From NCBI GenBank assembly GCA_019448385.1, contig JAGTXO010000013.1, forward strand, positions 558,001-622,000: a stretch of DNA of 64,000 nt, written 5' to 3'. Numbering within the stretch: the first letter of the stretch is position 1; every line of letters begins with the position of its first letter. Shown here one piece after another: positions 48,864 through 60,576 of this stretch. The notes under the pieces are model-generated. The model was not told where the DNA came from, ran no database searches, and worked only from the letters and a program-made list of their open reading frames with translations. Position numbers and translations under genes: made by a program. This stretch comes from Diacronema lutheri (taxonomy: Eukaryota > Haptophyta > Pavlovophyceae > Pavlovales > Pavlovaceae).

Positions 48864-51800
48864 ATGAGCTGCTCGGCCGAGGCCAGCAGGCGGCCGGAGG
48901 AGCTCGGCGTGGGCGCCGCGGCGCCGGCAGGCGCGGCGCTGTGCACGGCGGCTTCGCCGATGGCGCCGCCGGCGCCTCGGCCGCCTGCACCGCCAGCGAT
49001 CGGCGCGCTGGCCCGCGCTGGTCCGCCGCCTGCCGGCGCCCAATCAGCCGGCGAGTCTGCACAGGCGCTTGGCCAGGCTGGCGCGCCGGCGAGCGAGGCG
49101 GGTTCGGATGGCTCGGTGGCGGAGGGCTCGAGCGACGGATCGCGCAGCCCGAATGTGTACGAGGTCGAGAGCATCGTCAAGTCGCGCATGCGCAACGGTG
49201 CGGTGCACTATCTCGTGAAATGGTGCGGCTACAGCCACGCGGAGAACACGTGGGAGCCGGCAGAGCACATCATGGACCCGACGCTGATTTCGGACTTTGA
49301 GGCGGCGCGCGCAGCCGCCGCGCCGCGCGCGCGCGCTCGTCCTTCCTCGGGCGGGCGCGACGGCGCGCCGGCCGCCGACGGCGCGGGCGGCCCAGCGCGT
49401 CGCGCACGCGACCGCTCGAGGGAGAAAGAGCGCGAGAAGGAGAAGCGTCGGCTGGCGCGCGCCGCGCGCGACTCGGGCGCGCGTGCCGCTGGCGACCCGC
49501 TCGCCACGCCGCGCGCCGGCTCGCCCTCGTCGGACGAGGCTACGGCCAAGCGGCCGCGCCACGCCGAGAGCGCGCCAGGCGGTGCGGCGTCGTCCGGCGC
49601 GCTCGGCCGTGCGCGAGCTCTGGGCGCGGTGGGCGTCGGTGCGTCGAGCGGGGCCGGCATCAAGCCGCGCTCGTCCGCGCCACCACGCAGCAGGCCGGCC
49701 GCCAACGCGCATTCGAAAGCGGCGGCGGCCGCTGCTCCCGCGCAGCAGCTGTGGAATCAGATTGCACCGCGCGTGTACACGGCCGCCGCGCCTCTCGCCG
49801 CGGCGGCGACGCCGGCCGGCGTCTCGCCCGCGCAGCCGCGCGCGCGCGCCGTGGGCTCGCCCGCGCAGCCCGCCGCTGCGCCCGCCGCCGACGGCGACGA
49901 GCGCAGCTCCGGTGCGAGTGACGATGGTGCTGAGGAGATCGACTTGGAGCAGGTGGTCAAGGTTGCGCTCATCGAGGCGGAGCCTTACTACCTGATCAAG
50001 TGGGCGGGAGAGAACGCGCACTCGGAATCGACGTGGGAGCCCGCGCCGAACCTGCACGCTGACGCGATCTCCGACTTCCGCTGGCAGGCCACCCTGCCGC
50101 TCGCGCTCTCCGAGCTGGTGCAGCTCTGCCCGCAGCTCGCCGCCGCCGAGCTGCGCGCGCTCGGCCTCGCGGCCGCGTCCAAGCCCGACTCGGCAAGCGC
50201 GCTACTCGAAGGGCGGCGGCGTCGGCGCGCGCCGACGTCCGGCGCCGCCGACGGCGCCTCTGGCGTCGGCGTGCTCGAGATTGGGGACGCAACCTTCTTC
50301 ACGCCGCACGCGGATCTTGCGCATCTCGGCGCCGAGCTCGGCGCCGCGCTCGACAGCGCCGCGCGAGCCGCAGGCGCGCCCGCGCTCGGCGCCAGCGCGC
50401 GCGCAGACGCCATCGCGCTGCACGTGGCCGCCCTGCAGCGGTGCGCGCTCGAGCTCGCGCGTGCGGTATGGCATGGCTGGCGCCTTGCGACGACCGTCAA
50501 GCCGCCGGGCGCGCCGGGCCGACTCGCCGCCAAGGTGGTGACGCTTGCGCTCACGGGCGCACTCGACTGCGCGCGCGTGCGCGAGCTGAGCGAGATCGAG
50601 CGTCGCGCCGTCGAGGCAGAGCGCGCACGCGAGCGGGCCGTGCGACTCGCTGCGGAGGCCGCGCTCGCAAAGGCGGAGGCGGAGGAGGAGGAGGCGGAAG
50701 AGGAGGCGGCTGCTGCTGCCCGACAGGCTGTCGCACAGCCTCCCGCCGCCGCCGCCGCCGCCGCGCCCGCAGTCGCGCCGGCGGCCGAGCCCGCGTGCAT
50801 CGAGCTGGCGGTGAAGGCGGAGAGATTGCCGCCCACCGCCGTCGCGGCGATGCCGCCCGTTGCCGAACCGGCCGCCGACGAGATACTCGGTGCGGGCATG
50901 GCCACGGGCACGTGCGCGAGCGACGCGACGGCCGGTGCGGCGTCGGTCGCAGCTCCGCCCGCGTCCGAGCGGGAGCGTGACAATAACGATGGCGGCGCTG
51001 CTCTCACGCGCGGCGAGCCGCAGCAGCCCGCGCCACCCGCCGCGCCGCAGCCGCCGCAGCCATCCGACGCAACGCACGCGCAGATCCGGCTGCGCGTCGC
51101 GAGCTGCGCGCGCGTTCTTGCGCAGAAGGAGATCGCGCGACGGGCGGGCGTGCGCGAGAAGCTCTTCTCGCAGTTCATGCGCGCAAAGTCGCTCGACGCG
51201 CAGCTCGACGGCGTCGCGGCGCGGCTGCTCGCGTGGCTTGACGCCAACGAGGCGGCGTTGCTCGCGAGCGTGCACCCCGCGCGCACGGGCGACCGCGCCG
51301 ATGCCAAGCGCGCGCGCGACGGCGCGGGCGCAGACGCGGCAGACGCAGCGGCGGACGCCGTCGCGCGCTCGCTCGCGGCAGTGCAGCGCGGCGCCGATGC
51401 GCTCTGTGGGCCGGCTGCGGCGCACGCTGCGCTCGCCGCATCACCGGGCGCCGCCGCGCCGGCCGAGTTGCCGCCGCACGCGAGCGCGCACGCGTTGCTC
51501 GTCGCGCTGCCGCTCGAGTTGCTCGAGCTGCGCATCTCGCAGCTCGAGCTGTCGCCGCCCGCAGCGCCTGCGGCCGACGCGGCCAGTCCGCCCGCAACCG
51601 CCGAACCTGACGCGGGAGCGGCAGCGATGGGCGCGTTCCCGCCTGTTCTCATCGCGGCGCTGCCGCAGCCGGGCGAGCTCGCGCCGGCGGCCGCCGATCC
51701 GACGGCCGGCGGCGGCGGCGGCGGCGCCTGCGCGGCTGCGGTCGACTGCGAGGCGGATGAGTGGGCGCGCGAGCTCGCGGCTTTGGTCGTCGACTTGCTG

Positions 51801-53107
51801 CGCGAGTGCGCGGTTCGCGACCCGGCCGGCTTCGCATCGCTCGCCGACTTTCGCGGCGTGCACGCCATCACGAGCGCCCGCCTCTCGCTCCGCGCGCCGG
51901 GCGGCGAGGGCGCGCTCAACGGAGCGCTGTACGCACTCGGCGCGCGCAACCGGCTGCCCACGCGCGTACCCGGCGCGATGGCCGACCTCTCCGCCGTCTG
52001 CGCTCGGCTCGTCGGCGCGCGCGCGGCGGCACGCGCCGCGGCCGCGGCGACCGGCGCGGCGCGCGACGGCGCTCGCGCGACGCCGGCGACGCTGGCGGCG
52101 GCGCCGCCGCGCGCGCGCGAGCTGTGGGCGTCGCGCGTCTACGCGCCGGGCGCGACGTCGCTCGTCGCGTTGCGCGCCGTCGACGCGACGTACGACTCTG
52201 GCGACGAGGAGATGGACTCGTCGGACGAGTCGTCGGACGAGCAGGCGGCACGCGCGGGCGGCAAGCGCGCGCGCGCGCGCGGCTCGGCCAACTCGGCGGG
52301 CGGCGCGCGAGGCGAGGCGGAACATGGCGCGGAGGGCAAGCGCGGCGTCGCGCTCGCCGCAGACGTGCGCTTCATGCAGATCGGCATCGTGCGCGCCGCG
52401 GCGGGCTCGACGGTACGCGTGTCGCTGTGCTGCCCGGCCGGCCTCGCGAGCGAGCTCGGCGTGTGGGGCGTGCGCCTCGCCGGCGACGCCGAGTGGTCGA
52501 TGCGCGCCTTTGACGTCTCGCGCTTCACCGTGCTCGCGGAGGGCGTCGAACCGAGCGCGCAGGCGACGCTCGCGCCGGCGGACGGCGGGCCCCTCCCGTC
52601 GGAGCAGCGGATGCTGCGCGCCATCGTGTGCAGCACGCCGCTGTGCGCGCTCTCCGTGCAGCAGGCGATCGAGCAGCAGCGCGACGCGGTGCACGTGGGC
52701 AAGGCCAAGCCGTTCACGCTGCCCAAGCTCGAGCTCGCGCGCTTCTTCGAGCGCATCGAGACGGCACGCCGCGAGCGCGCCGAGGCGGCGGCGCGCGCGC
52801 GCAATGCGGAGGAGCGCGCGCGGCTGCAGACGGGCGAGGAGGACCTTGACGCCCTCGACCCGGCAGCCATCATTGACCGCGCGCACAAGCGCTCGGCGTA
52901 CGTCGAGGCGGCCTTGGCGAACCGCGACGAGGCGCTGGACGCCTGGCTCGGCGAGGAGGAGAGCGATGACGCCTCGTGGCACGAGCCCACCGCAAAGCGC
53001 GCGCGCGGCCGCACGGCGGGTGCGGGCGACGCCGGCGGATCGGGCGCGCAGGACGGTGGCGACGACGAGGACGAGGGCGAGGGGGAAGGCGACGACGACG
53101 ACGACGA

Positions 53108-53140
<33 letters not shown>

Positions 53141-53511
53141 CGACGGCGACGGCGAGAACAGCGCTGAGCTGAGCGACGCGGCCGATTGGAACGATGGGAG
53201 GCGGGTCTCCAAGAGGCGCAGCGCTGCAGATTGCCGCCAAATCATTGGTGCGCGCGCTGCGCGCCGTGCCGCGCGCACGCGGCGGTTGCGCGCGCCGCCG
53301 TGCGCGCTCGTGCGGCCGCGCCTCGCGCACGCACCGCCTGACCCGACCGCCCCCGCGCCCCGGCTGCGCTGCGTCGAGTGCTGCAGGCGCCGACGTGGCA
53401 GCAGACGCGGCACAGGCGGCGGAGCGCGACGAGGACGAGTCGGAGGACGACGACTACGTCGACAGGCGCAAGCGGAGAAAGGGCCGCGGCGGGGACGGAG
53501 GCGGCGGTGGC

Positions 53512-53588
<77 letters not shown>

Positions 53589-56500
53589 TTCGGAGGGCGA
53601 GGGCGAAAGCGAGGGCGAGGGCGGGGGCGATGAGGGGGATAAGGACACGGGTGGCGATGGCGACGGCGACGCGCGGGGCGGCGGCGCGGAGCACACGCGC
53701 AGCGGCGGCGCGAGCCGTGCCACCGACAGCTCGGGCGGGCGCGGGCGCGGTCGCGGGCGCGGCGAGCGCGAGGGCCACACGCGGCGCGGGCGCGCGAGCG
53801 GCGGCAAGGCCGGCGGCGTGAGCGCTGCAGACCGCGCATGCTTCGCCGCGGCGCTCGGCGCGGCCAACGGCATGCCCAGCCGCGTGGGCGATGGCAGAGC
53901 GGACTCGCGTGCGTCGCCTCGGCGTGGATTTGCCTCTGACGATCGCGTGGACACACACGCCATCGTGCGCGCGCGCGCGCCGCCGCCGCGCCGCGTCGCG
54001 CCGCGCCGCGCGGCGTTCCCGCGCCACCGCGCGCGCCTCGCGCCCTCACCGACGCCGTGCGCCGCGCCCGCGCTCGCCGCCCATCCGTGGGTCTCGCCCG
54101 CTCGGCGCGCAGAGCCGAGCGGGCAGCATGGGCGAGGCGCACGCGACCGGCAGTGCGTCGGGCAGCGCGGGCAGCGGCTCGCCGAGCCGTGGCGACGACC
54201 CGGCGCCGCTCGAGTGCGTGCGCGCGCGCTTGGTCGTGCCCACGTCTGCCGAGCGCTCAGCGGACGACTCGGGCCCCGCCGGCTCTGCGACGGGCTCGGG
54301 CGTGGCGGCCTCCGCGATGACCGAAGCGGAGGACACGCGGGACATGCAGGACATGCAACTCGAGCTCGCGGCGGCACTCGGTCTGCCGAGCTGCTTCCTT
54401 GGCGAGAGCGTCGTCTCATCGGCGACGGCCGACGAGCTCGTCGACGCTGTCCGCTTTGAGCTACCGCCGCACCACTCACGCGTCGAGCCCGAGCGGCTGC
54501 GTGTCGACGGCGTCGGCATCGGCGCGCCGCCACGCGAAGCTGAGGGCGCGCATCCGACGCACCCGACGAGCGCCGTGCTTGCGCCGCCCACGCCGTGCGC
54601 GGCAGCGGGCGGCCGCGCGCGTGCCGCGGGCGCGCTCGCGCATCGCGCCAACGTGGCCGCGGCCGCCGCCTGCGCGGCGCGTGACCATTTCCCGCTCCCG
54701 TGCGCGCCGATCTCGAGCGCCGACCCGTCCGATCTCGGCGCGTCGGACCTCGGCATATCGGACCTGTCCGACCTGCACGCGTGCGACCTGCGCGCCGCGG
54801 CCGCGCTCGACCCGTGCGCGACCGACCTGCTGCAGCTGCACTCGGCGCTCTCGGCGATCGGCATCGACCTGGCCAACGATGGCGCGAGAGATGCGGAGCG
54901 GAGCGCGCCGTCTGCGGCAGCCATCGTGCACCACCGGCAGAGCAGCTTTGCGACGTGCGCGCCATTCAGCGCGTCGGCGAGCGCGCTCGCGGCCGCGTCG
55001 GGTGAGTGCTCGCTCCTCGACTCGTCGCGCACGTGCTTCTCGCAGTTCCTGCTCGCGTCGTCGCGCGCGCTCGGCGTGCAGACCCACGCGCGCACGCATG
55101 GCGATACGCTCGGCGTCTTGTCGGACGGCAGCGGCGCGCTCATCGCGCCCGTTGGCGCGCCAGCGTGCGCCGCTGCGCACGCGCGCGCGCCCGAGCGGAG
55201 CGGCGACACGCTCGCGCTGCCCCACCCACTGGGTGCACAAGCGCTCGCCTCGTCGGCAGGAGCGCGCGAGCGCGAGCGCAGCGCGCCGTGCAGCGCCGCA
55301 GCAAGCGGCGCCCGCGCCGACGCAACGCTCGGCGCAGCTCAAACGGGCGCGGCGGGCGTGTGGGGTGCGCCGAGCGCACACGCTGACGCGGCGAGCCGGC
55401 GCGGCGCGACGCTGGCGGACGGCGTGGCGCACGTGGCTGCGGCCGGCAGCGCTGTCGAGCAGCCGGCCGTTGAGCAGCCGATGGGCGCGCGGCCGCTGGG
55501 CACGGCCGCGCCCAAGCTGGCGTACGCGCGCCCGCCGCTCGACGCCCTCACCGCCGCGCTCGGCGACGTGCGCGCGTCTGGCGGCGCCGACTGCGCAGAC
55601 GGCGACGAGTTGCTTAGCGCGGTGCCGCCCCTCTCCCTCATCTCCGCCGTGATCAACCACCCGTCGCTCTCGGACGCGCACGGCTCGCATCACACGGATG
55701 CGGCTGCGCGCGCGCGCGACCTCGCGTGTGGAGGCGTCCTTGGCGCGGATCGCGGCGCGCATTGCAAGCAGAAGACGCGCGCAGGCGAGGTGGTGCCCAA
55801 CGGCACGGCCGTGCTCATCGTCGCGAGCAAGGACGCGGGCAAGCGCGGCACGGTGATGGGCACGTCGCACGGCTTCTACAAGGTGCAGCTCGACGAGGAC
55901 CCGGCGCGGCTTGTCTCCGTCTTCCGCAAAAAGTTCCTCCTCCTCGGCGCCGACGGCGAGCCGATCCCCGACGACTCGGCGAACGCGCCCGCCGCCGCGC
56001 CCGCCGTGCAGCTGCCGCCGCTCACCGTCGGCGACTCGGTGTGCATCATGGAGGGGCAGTGCCAGGGCAAGACGGGCGTCGTGCTCGGCATGAGCCACGG
56101 CTACATCCAGGTCCGCCTCGACGACGAGCCGACCAAGACGGTCAACGCCTTCCGCAAGAAGCTCGCGCTCATCGCAAAGGCGGGCGCGGCCGAGGGCGGC
56201 GGCGCGGCCGGCAGCAGCGCTGAGAGCGCGTGCGGCGCGCCGCCCGCGCTCCGGCTCGCCTCGAGCTCGGGCATGGCCGACGGCGACTTGTCGGCGGCGG
56301 GCGCGGCCACGACGGCGCGACTGCTCGTGGAGAGTCAGCTGCTGAGCAGTGCGCAGGCTGACCAGCGCATGGTCAGCCCAAGCCGGCGGCTCTCACGCGG
56401 CGGCGAGGTGGTGCCTACGGGCACGGCCGTGCTCATCGTCGCGACCAAGGACGCGGGCAAGCGCGGCACGGTGATGGGCACGTCGCACGGCTTCTACAAG

Positions 56501-57478
56501 GTGCAGCTCGACGAGGACCCGGCGCGGCTTGTCTCCGTCTTCCGCAAAAAGTTCCTCCTCCTCGGCGCCGACGGCGAGCCGATCCCCGACGACTCGGCGA
56601 ACGCGCCCGCCGCCGCGCCCGCCGTGCAGCTGCCGCCGCTCACCGTCGGCGACTCGGTGTGCATCATGGAGGGGCAGTGCCAGGGCAAGACGGGCGTCGT
56701 GCTCGGCATGAGCCACGGCTACATCCAGGTCCGCCTCGACGACGAGCCGACCAAGACGGTCAACGCCTTCCGCAAGAAGCTCGCGCTCATCGGTAAGGCA
56801 GCCGGCGCAGCCGGCAGCGCCGGCGCCGGGCCCTTCTCCGCCTTCGGCGGCGGCTGCTCGGCGGGGGCGTTCGGCGGCGGCAGCACGAGCCACGAGCACG
56901 CGGCGGCGATGCCGCTCGCCTTTGGCACAGCCGTGCGCATCGTTGACGGCAAACTGACGCCGCGGCTGGGCACGGTCGACGGCGTCGACGGGCCGTGCTA
57001 CCGCGTCCGCCTCGACGAGAGCGGCGAGATCGTCCTCGTGCGCGCCAAGGCGATCCAGCTCGCGGCCTCCGCGGCGGACGAGCACGCCGAGATGGGCGGC
57101 CACGGCAGCCACGACGACGACGACCGGCTCTCCGCGATGGGCGACGACGACGACGACGACGTAACGGCGAGCGTGCTCGCGGGCTTCTCGCCCCCGTTCA
57201 TCGGCGCGCTGATCGGCGCGGACGCGCCAGCCGTCGCCGCGCTCCCGCCGCTTGGCGGCGGCTCGCCCTTTGGGACGGGCGTCAGCGCGCACCTGCCGCA
57301 CGTGGCCTCGCGCAGCCTGATGGGCCTCCACCTCGGCGGCGCGCCGGGCGACAGCTTCGTGCTTGACGCGCCGCTCGCGTGCGACGAGCTCGGCGGCGCG
57401 CGCAGCGAATCCGGCGGCGGCGTGATGGACTTTCTGTTCGTGCCGCCTGACGCGGACATCATGGACTTCACGTCATGA
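48864..57478 (+). CDS. Giant chromodomain protein with C-terminal KOW-like repeats
   Basis: Three exons (48864..53247, 53387..53964, 54113..57478) give 2,775 residues; the 139- and 148-nt introns are gtgcgc...cag. Chromodomain 1 is at residues about 99-146 (YEVESIVKSR, YLVKWCGYSHAENTWEP) and chromodomain 2 at about 360-405 (YYLIKWAGENAHSESTWEP). Ala-rich helical regions and Asp/Glu tracts follow. Near the C-terminus are five SH3/KOW-like units, such as GTAVLIVASKDAGKRGTVMG and GDSVCIMEGQCQGKTGVVLG, with an acidic tail. Chromodomains read methylated histone H3; KOW units bind RNA or elongation factors. A chromatin-linked transcription role is inferred. Exon 3 could be a separate gene starting at 54128, since only the second splice ties it in. 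Confidence 0.7.
53091..53589 (+). repeat. Two GAC-rich tracts coding Asp runs
   Basis: GAC repeats at about 53091-53150 (exon 1) and 53519-53589 (exon 2) of the chromodomain gene encode runs of Asp broken by Gly and Asn. Confidence 0.85.
55784..56792 (+). repeat. 391-bp direct repeat encoding paired KOW-like units
   Basis: Bases 55784..56174 and 56402..56792 are almost identical (I count four mismatches, clustered near the 5' end), with an offset of 618 bp. Each copy encodes two KOW-like units separated by an Ala/Pro linker. The DNA between them is unrelated. Confidence 0.88.
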
Positions 57479-57630
57479 CGCTGCGCCGCCGACGCTGCCG
57501 CGCCTGCGCCGCGCGAACGAGCACTGCACACCACTCCGCAGCACACCGTGCACCACAGCCTGTCCTGCACATCACGTCACACAATGCTCCACGCACGCAG
57601 CCATTCGGCCCAAGCGGATCAGAAAATATT

Positions 57631-59865
57631 TCAGTCTGCACGGGCTGGCGCGCCTGCAGCCTCACCGGCTGCGAGCCGCTCTGCGAGCATGGCCTCAACC
57701 ACTTCGCGCGACGGCCATCCGCCGGATGCGCACTTCTCGTCGTGCACGTGCTCCGCTGCGTGCGCCGCGCCCGCCGCGGCGTGCGCATGGCCGTCGTGCG
57801 CGCCATCGCTGACTGGCAGGGCATCGGCGCACGTGCCCAGTGCTCCAAGCTGCGCGAGCGCTGGCTGTACGAGCGCAGCGAAGGCTCCGACGCCTCGCGC
57901 GAGCTGCGGCCGCGAGCTGGGCGCGAGATCGAGCGCCGCGGCTTCCTCCACCGAGAGCAACGCCCCGTCGAGCGCAGCCTCCGCCTCCGCGCGCGCGAGC
58001 CCGACGCCGATGAGCACGATCTGCGTCCGCCGGTCGGCGTAGCGTTCGTCCCAGCCGTCGCGCGCACCGACGGCCGCGACGAGGCCACTCGCGGCGTGCG
58101 CAGCCTGCGCGAGCGCGCCCAGCCAGCAGCCGGCGACGCGCGGCTGTCCGGTGCGGGCGAGCGGCGTGCGTACGGCGCGCAGCACGTTATAGTGAGAGAG
58201 GGTGGGCGTAGGCACATCACCCTCGAGTGAGAGGGGGTGGGCGTAGGCACATCACCCTCGAGTGAGAGGGGGTGGGCGTAGGCACATCACCCTCGAGTGA
58301 GAGGGGGTGGGCGTAGGCACATCACCCTCGAGTGAGAGGGGGTGGGCGTAGGCACATCGCGCTCGACTGAGAGGGGGTGGGCGTAGGCACATCGCGCGAG
58401 CGAGCGCACGCTGCGCGCGGCGCGCGCGCACGACAAAGTCAGCGGCCGCGGTTGCCCATTCGAGCTTGAGCGCGGGCGCTCCGGCGAGCCACCAGAAGCC
58501 CTTGGAGCGGAGCAGCCGGCACGCGTGCAGGCAGTGCGACCGGTCCTCGCGCCGCGCGCGCAGCAGCGCGTCGAGCCGGCCGCCGTCGAATGGTCTCGTG
58601 CGCGCGTACACAAAGTGGCTGATGCCGTACACCTCAGATTCGGCGTGGTGCGCGCCGGCGGGCGCGCTCAGTTCGGCCAGCCAGCCCGGCGTCGCCATCG
58701 CCGCGCGCCAGTCGAATCGGCCGGTGCGCACGACCGCGTCGACAGGCACCGCACCGTGCGTGCTCTGCAGCTGCGCAGCCAAGCGGTTGAGCGCGTGTAG
58801 CCTCGCGCCGAGCGCGCCGAGCGCGTCGGCCGAGACGAGGTCCGACTTGTTGAGCACGAGCACGTCGGCGCATTCCACCTGCGAGACGAGCAGCTGGCCG
58901 ACGCCGCGCTCGTCGCCGTCGCTCGCGCCGAGCCCGCGCGCTGCAAGCCCATCGCCGGAGGTGAAGTCGAGCGCAAACCGCTCCGCGTCGACGACGGTCA
59001 CCATCGTGTCGAGCCGCGCCAGGTGCGCGAGCGAGCGTCCAAGCACGTCCTCAAAGAGGAAGGTCTGCGCGACCGGTGTCGGCTCGGAGATGCCGGACGA
59101 CTCAATCAGCAACGCATCGAAGCGGCCGGCAAGGCAGAGCTTGGCGACCTCGCTCAGCAGGTCCTCACGTAACGTGCAGCAGATGCACCCGTTGGACATC
59201 TCGACGAGCCGGTCATCGGCGCGGACGAGCGCAGCGCCGGCCTCGCGCACGAGCTGCGCGTCGACGTTGAGCTCCGCCATGTCGTTGACGATCACGCCGA
59301 CGCGCATCCCATGGCGCTCGCGCAGCACGTGCCGAAGGAGCGAGCTCTTGCCCGCGCCGAGGAAGCCAGACAGCACGGTGACGGGCACGCGCGCGGCCGG
59401 GTCGGCGCCGGCAGTGAGCGCGCCCATCGGATCCACCGCGAGGATGCGCAGCTTGAGCGCGCGCAGCCCATCGACGGCCTCGGCCGGCGCGCCCGGCTCG
59501 CTCAGCTGCGCCTCGACGGCTGCCATCATCTGCGCGTAAAGCGGCGCGTCGGGCTCGAGCACGTGCGCCGCATAGTACGACTCCCACGCGCGCACGAGCT
59601 CGCCCCGGTCGTGCTGCACGCGGCCGACACGGTAGTGCGCCTTGTGCCAGCGCGGAGCGAGCTCGACGCACCGCGCCGCGTCGCGCTGCGCCGCGTCGAG
59701 GTCGCCGAGGCGCAAATAAGCCGCGCACCGATTCGACCACGCGCGCTCATCGGCGGGCTGCCGCGCAAGCGCGCGCGAAAAGCGCTCCACCGCGGCGGCA
59801 AAGTCGCCCGCGCGGAAGAACGCATTGCCCGCGTCGAAGTCCGCGCTGCCCTCCACTCCCGCCAT
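57631..59865 (-). CDS. TPR-CobW/COG0523 G3E GTPase, metal chaperone
   Basis: Two exons, 59865..58432 and 58143..57631, give 648 residues. The 288-nt intron contains a minisatellite; removing it joins AADFV to PRVAGCWLGAL, the start of the CobW C-terminal domain. Residues about 8-110 are three TPR units. The GTPase has Walker A GFLGAGKSS (167-175), the metal site CICC (C227, C229, C230), ESSGISEPTPVAQTF, and NKSDLV. The C-terminal domain includes RRTQIVLIGVGL. COG0523 proteins deliver Zn or other metals to client enzymes (for example ZNG1). A His-rich stretch near the C-terminus may bind metal. I start at 59865 because the ATG at 59919 lies inside the NAA20 gene. Confidence 0.92.
58191..58400. 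repeat. 35-bp minisatellite, six copies, in CobW intron
   Basis: Copies begin at 58191, 58226, 58261, 58296, 58331 and 58366, each containing ggtgggcgtaggcacatc. Copies 1-4 end in accctcg; the last two diverge to cgc variants. All lie inside the intron of the GTPase gene. Confidence 0.93.
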
Positions 59866-59900
59866 ATTGTTTTTTGTGCGCCTGCTGGCTCGCCGCAGCC

Positions 59901-60428
59901 ATGACGACGCTCCGGCCATTCGAGGCCGCGGACATGTTCCGCTTCAACAACGTCAACCTGGATCCGCTGACCGAAACGTACACCGTGTCCTTCTACCTGC
60001 AGTACCTCGGCCGTTGGCCTGAGTACTGCCATATGGCGCTCGGGCCGCACGGCCGGCCGATGGGCTACGTGCTCGGCAAGTCGGAATCGTTTGGCAACCA
60101 GCCGGAGAGCTGGCACGGGCATGTGACGGCCGTGACTGTCGCGCCCGAGGCGCGCCGGCTCGGCCTCGCGACCCAGCTGATGGATCTCCTCGAGTACACC
60201 TCCGAGCACGCCGACAGGTGCTACTTTGTCGACCTGTTCGTGCGCGCGTCGAACAAGGTCGCGGTTGATATGTACCGCAAGCTCGGATACTCCATCTACC
60301 GTCAGGTGATCGGCTACTACTCGGGAGAGGAGGACGCGTTCGATATGCGCAAGGCGCTGCCGAGGGACGTGCACAGGCGCTCGATCGTCCCGCTCCCTGA
60401 GCCCGTGTACCCGAGCGACCTTGACTAA
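59901..60428 (+). CDS. NAA20: NatB catalytic subunit NAA20
   Basis: A 175-residue single-exon protein, the usual length. It starts MTTLRPFEAADMFRFNNVN and continues with DPLTETY and YLQYLGRWPEYC, the highly conserved NAA20 N-terminus. The acetyl-CoA loop is RRLGLA (residues 85-90), and KVAVDMYRKLGYSIYR is the family C-terminal helix-strand. With NAA25 it acetylates nascent proteins starting Met-Asp/Glu/Asn/Gln. The start codon is 35 bp from the divergent GTPase gene. Confidence 0.96.
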   Translation: MTTLRPFEAADMFRFNNVNLDPLTETYTVSFYLQYLGRWPEYCHMALGPHGRPMGYVLGKSESFGNQPESWHGHVTAVTVAPEARRLGLATQLMDLLEYTSEHADRCYFVDLFVRASNKVAVDMYRKLGYSIYRQVIGYYSGEEDAFDMRKALPRDVHRRSIVPLPEPVYPSDLD

Positions 60429-60576
60429 AAGACGTGTGATCATTTTGCTCTGGTCCGGATCAACGTCGGACGCGGGGTGGACTCGCTGCACGGGCGGCCA
60501 AACGCATTGCAGGCAAAGGCAGCCAGATACCATCTACGCTCTGAAGCCTTCGCATCCGTTCCATTCGCGTGACGCC

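Noticed and set aside
49988-51961. A 657-codon minus-strand frame across the chromodomain gene, and a 641-codon one at 16104-18029
   Set aside because: Both are antisense to supported genes and are Ser/Ala-rich without domains.
58191-58400. Regular repeats that could suggest a CRISPR array
   Set aside because: There are no unique spacers; unit follows unit directly, so it is a minisatellite in a eukaryotic intron.
59866-59919. Longer N-terminus for the CobW GTPase starting at 59919
   Set aside because: It would overlap the first codons of NAA20, and the extra 18 residues are basic and not conserved in the TPR start. The ATG at 59865 is simpler.
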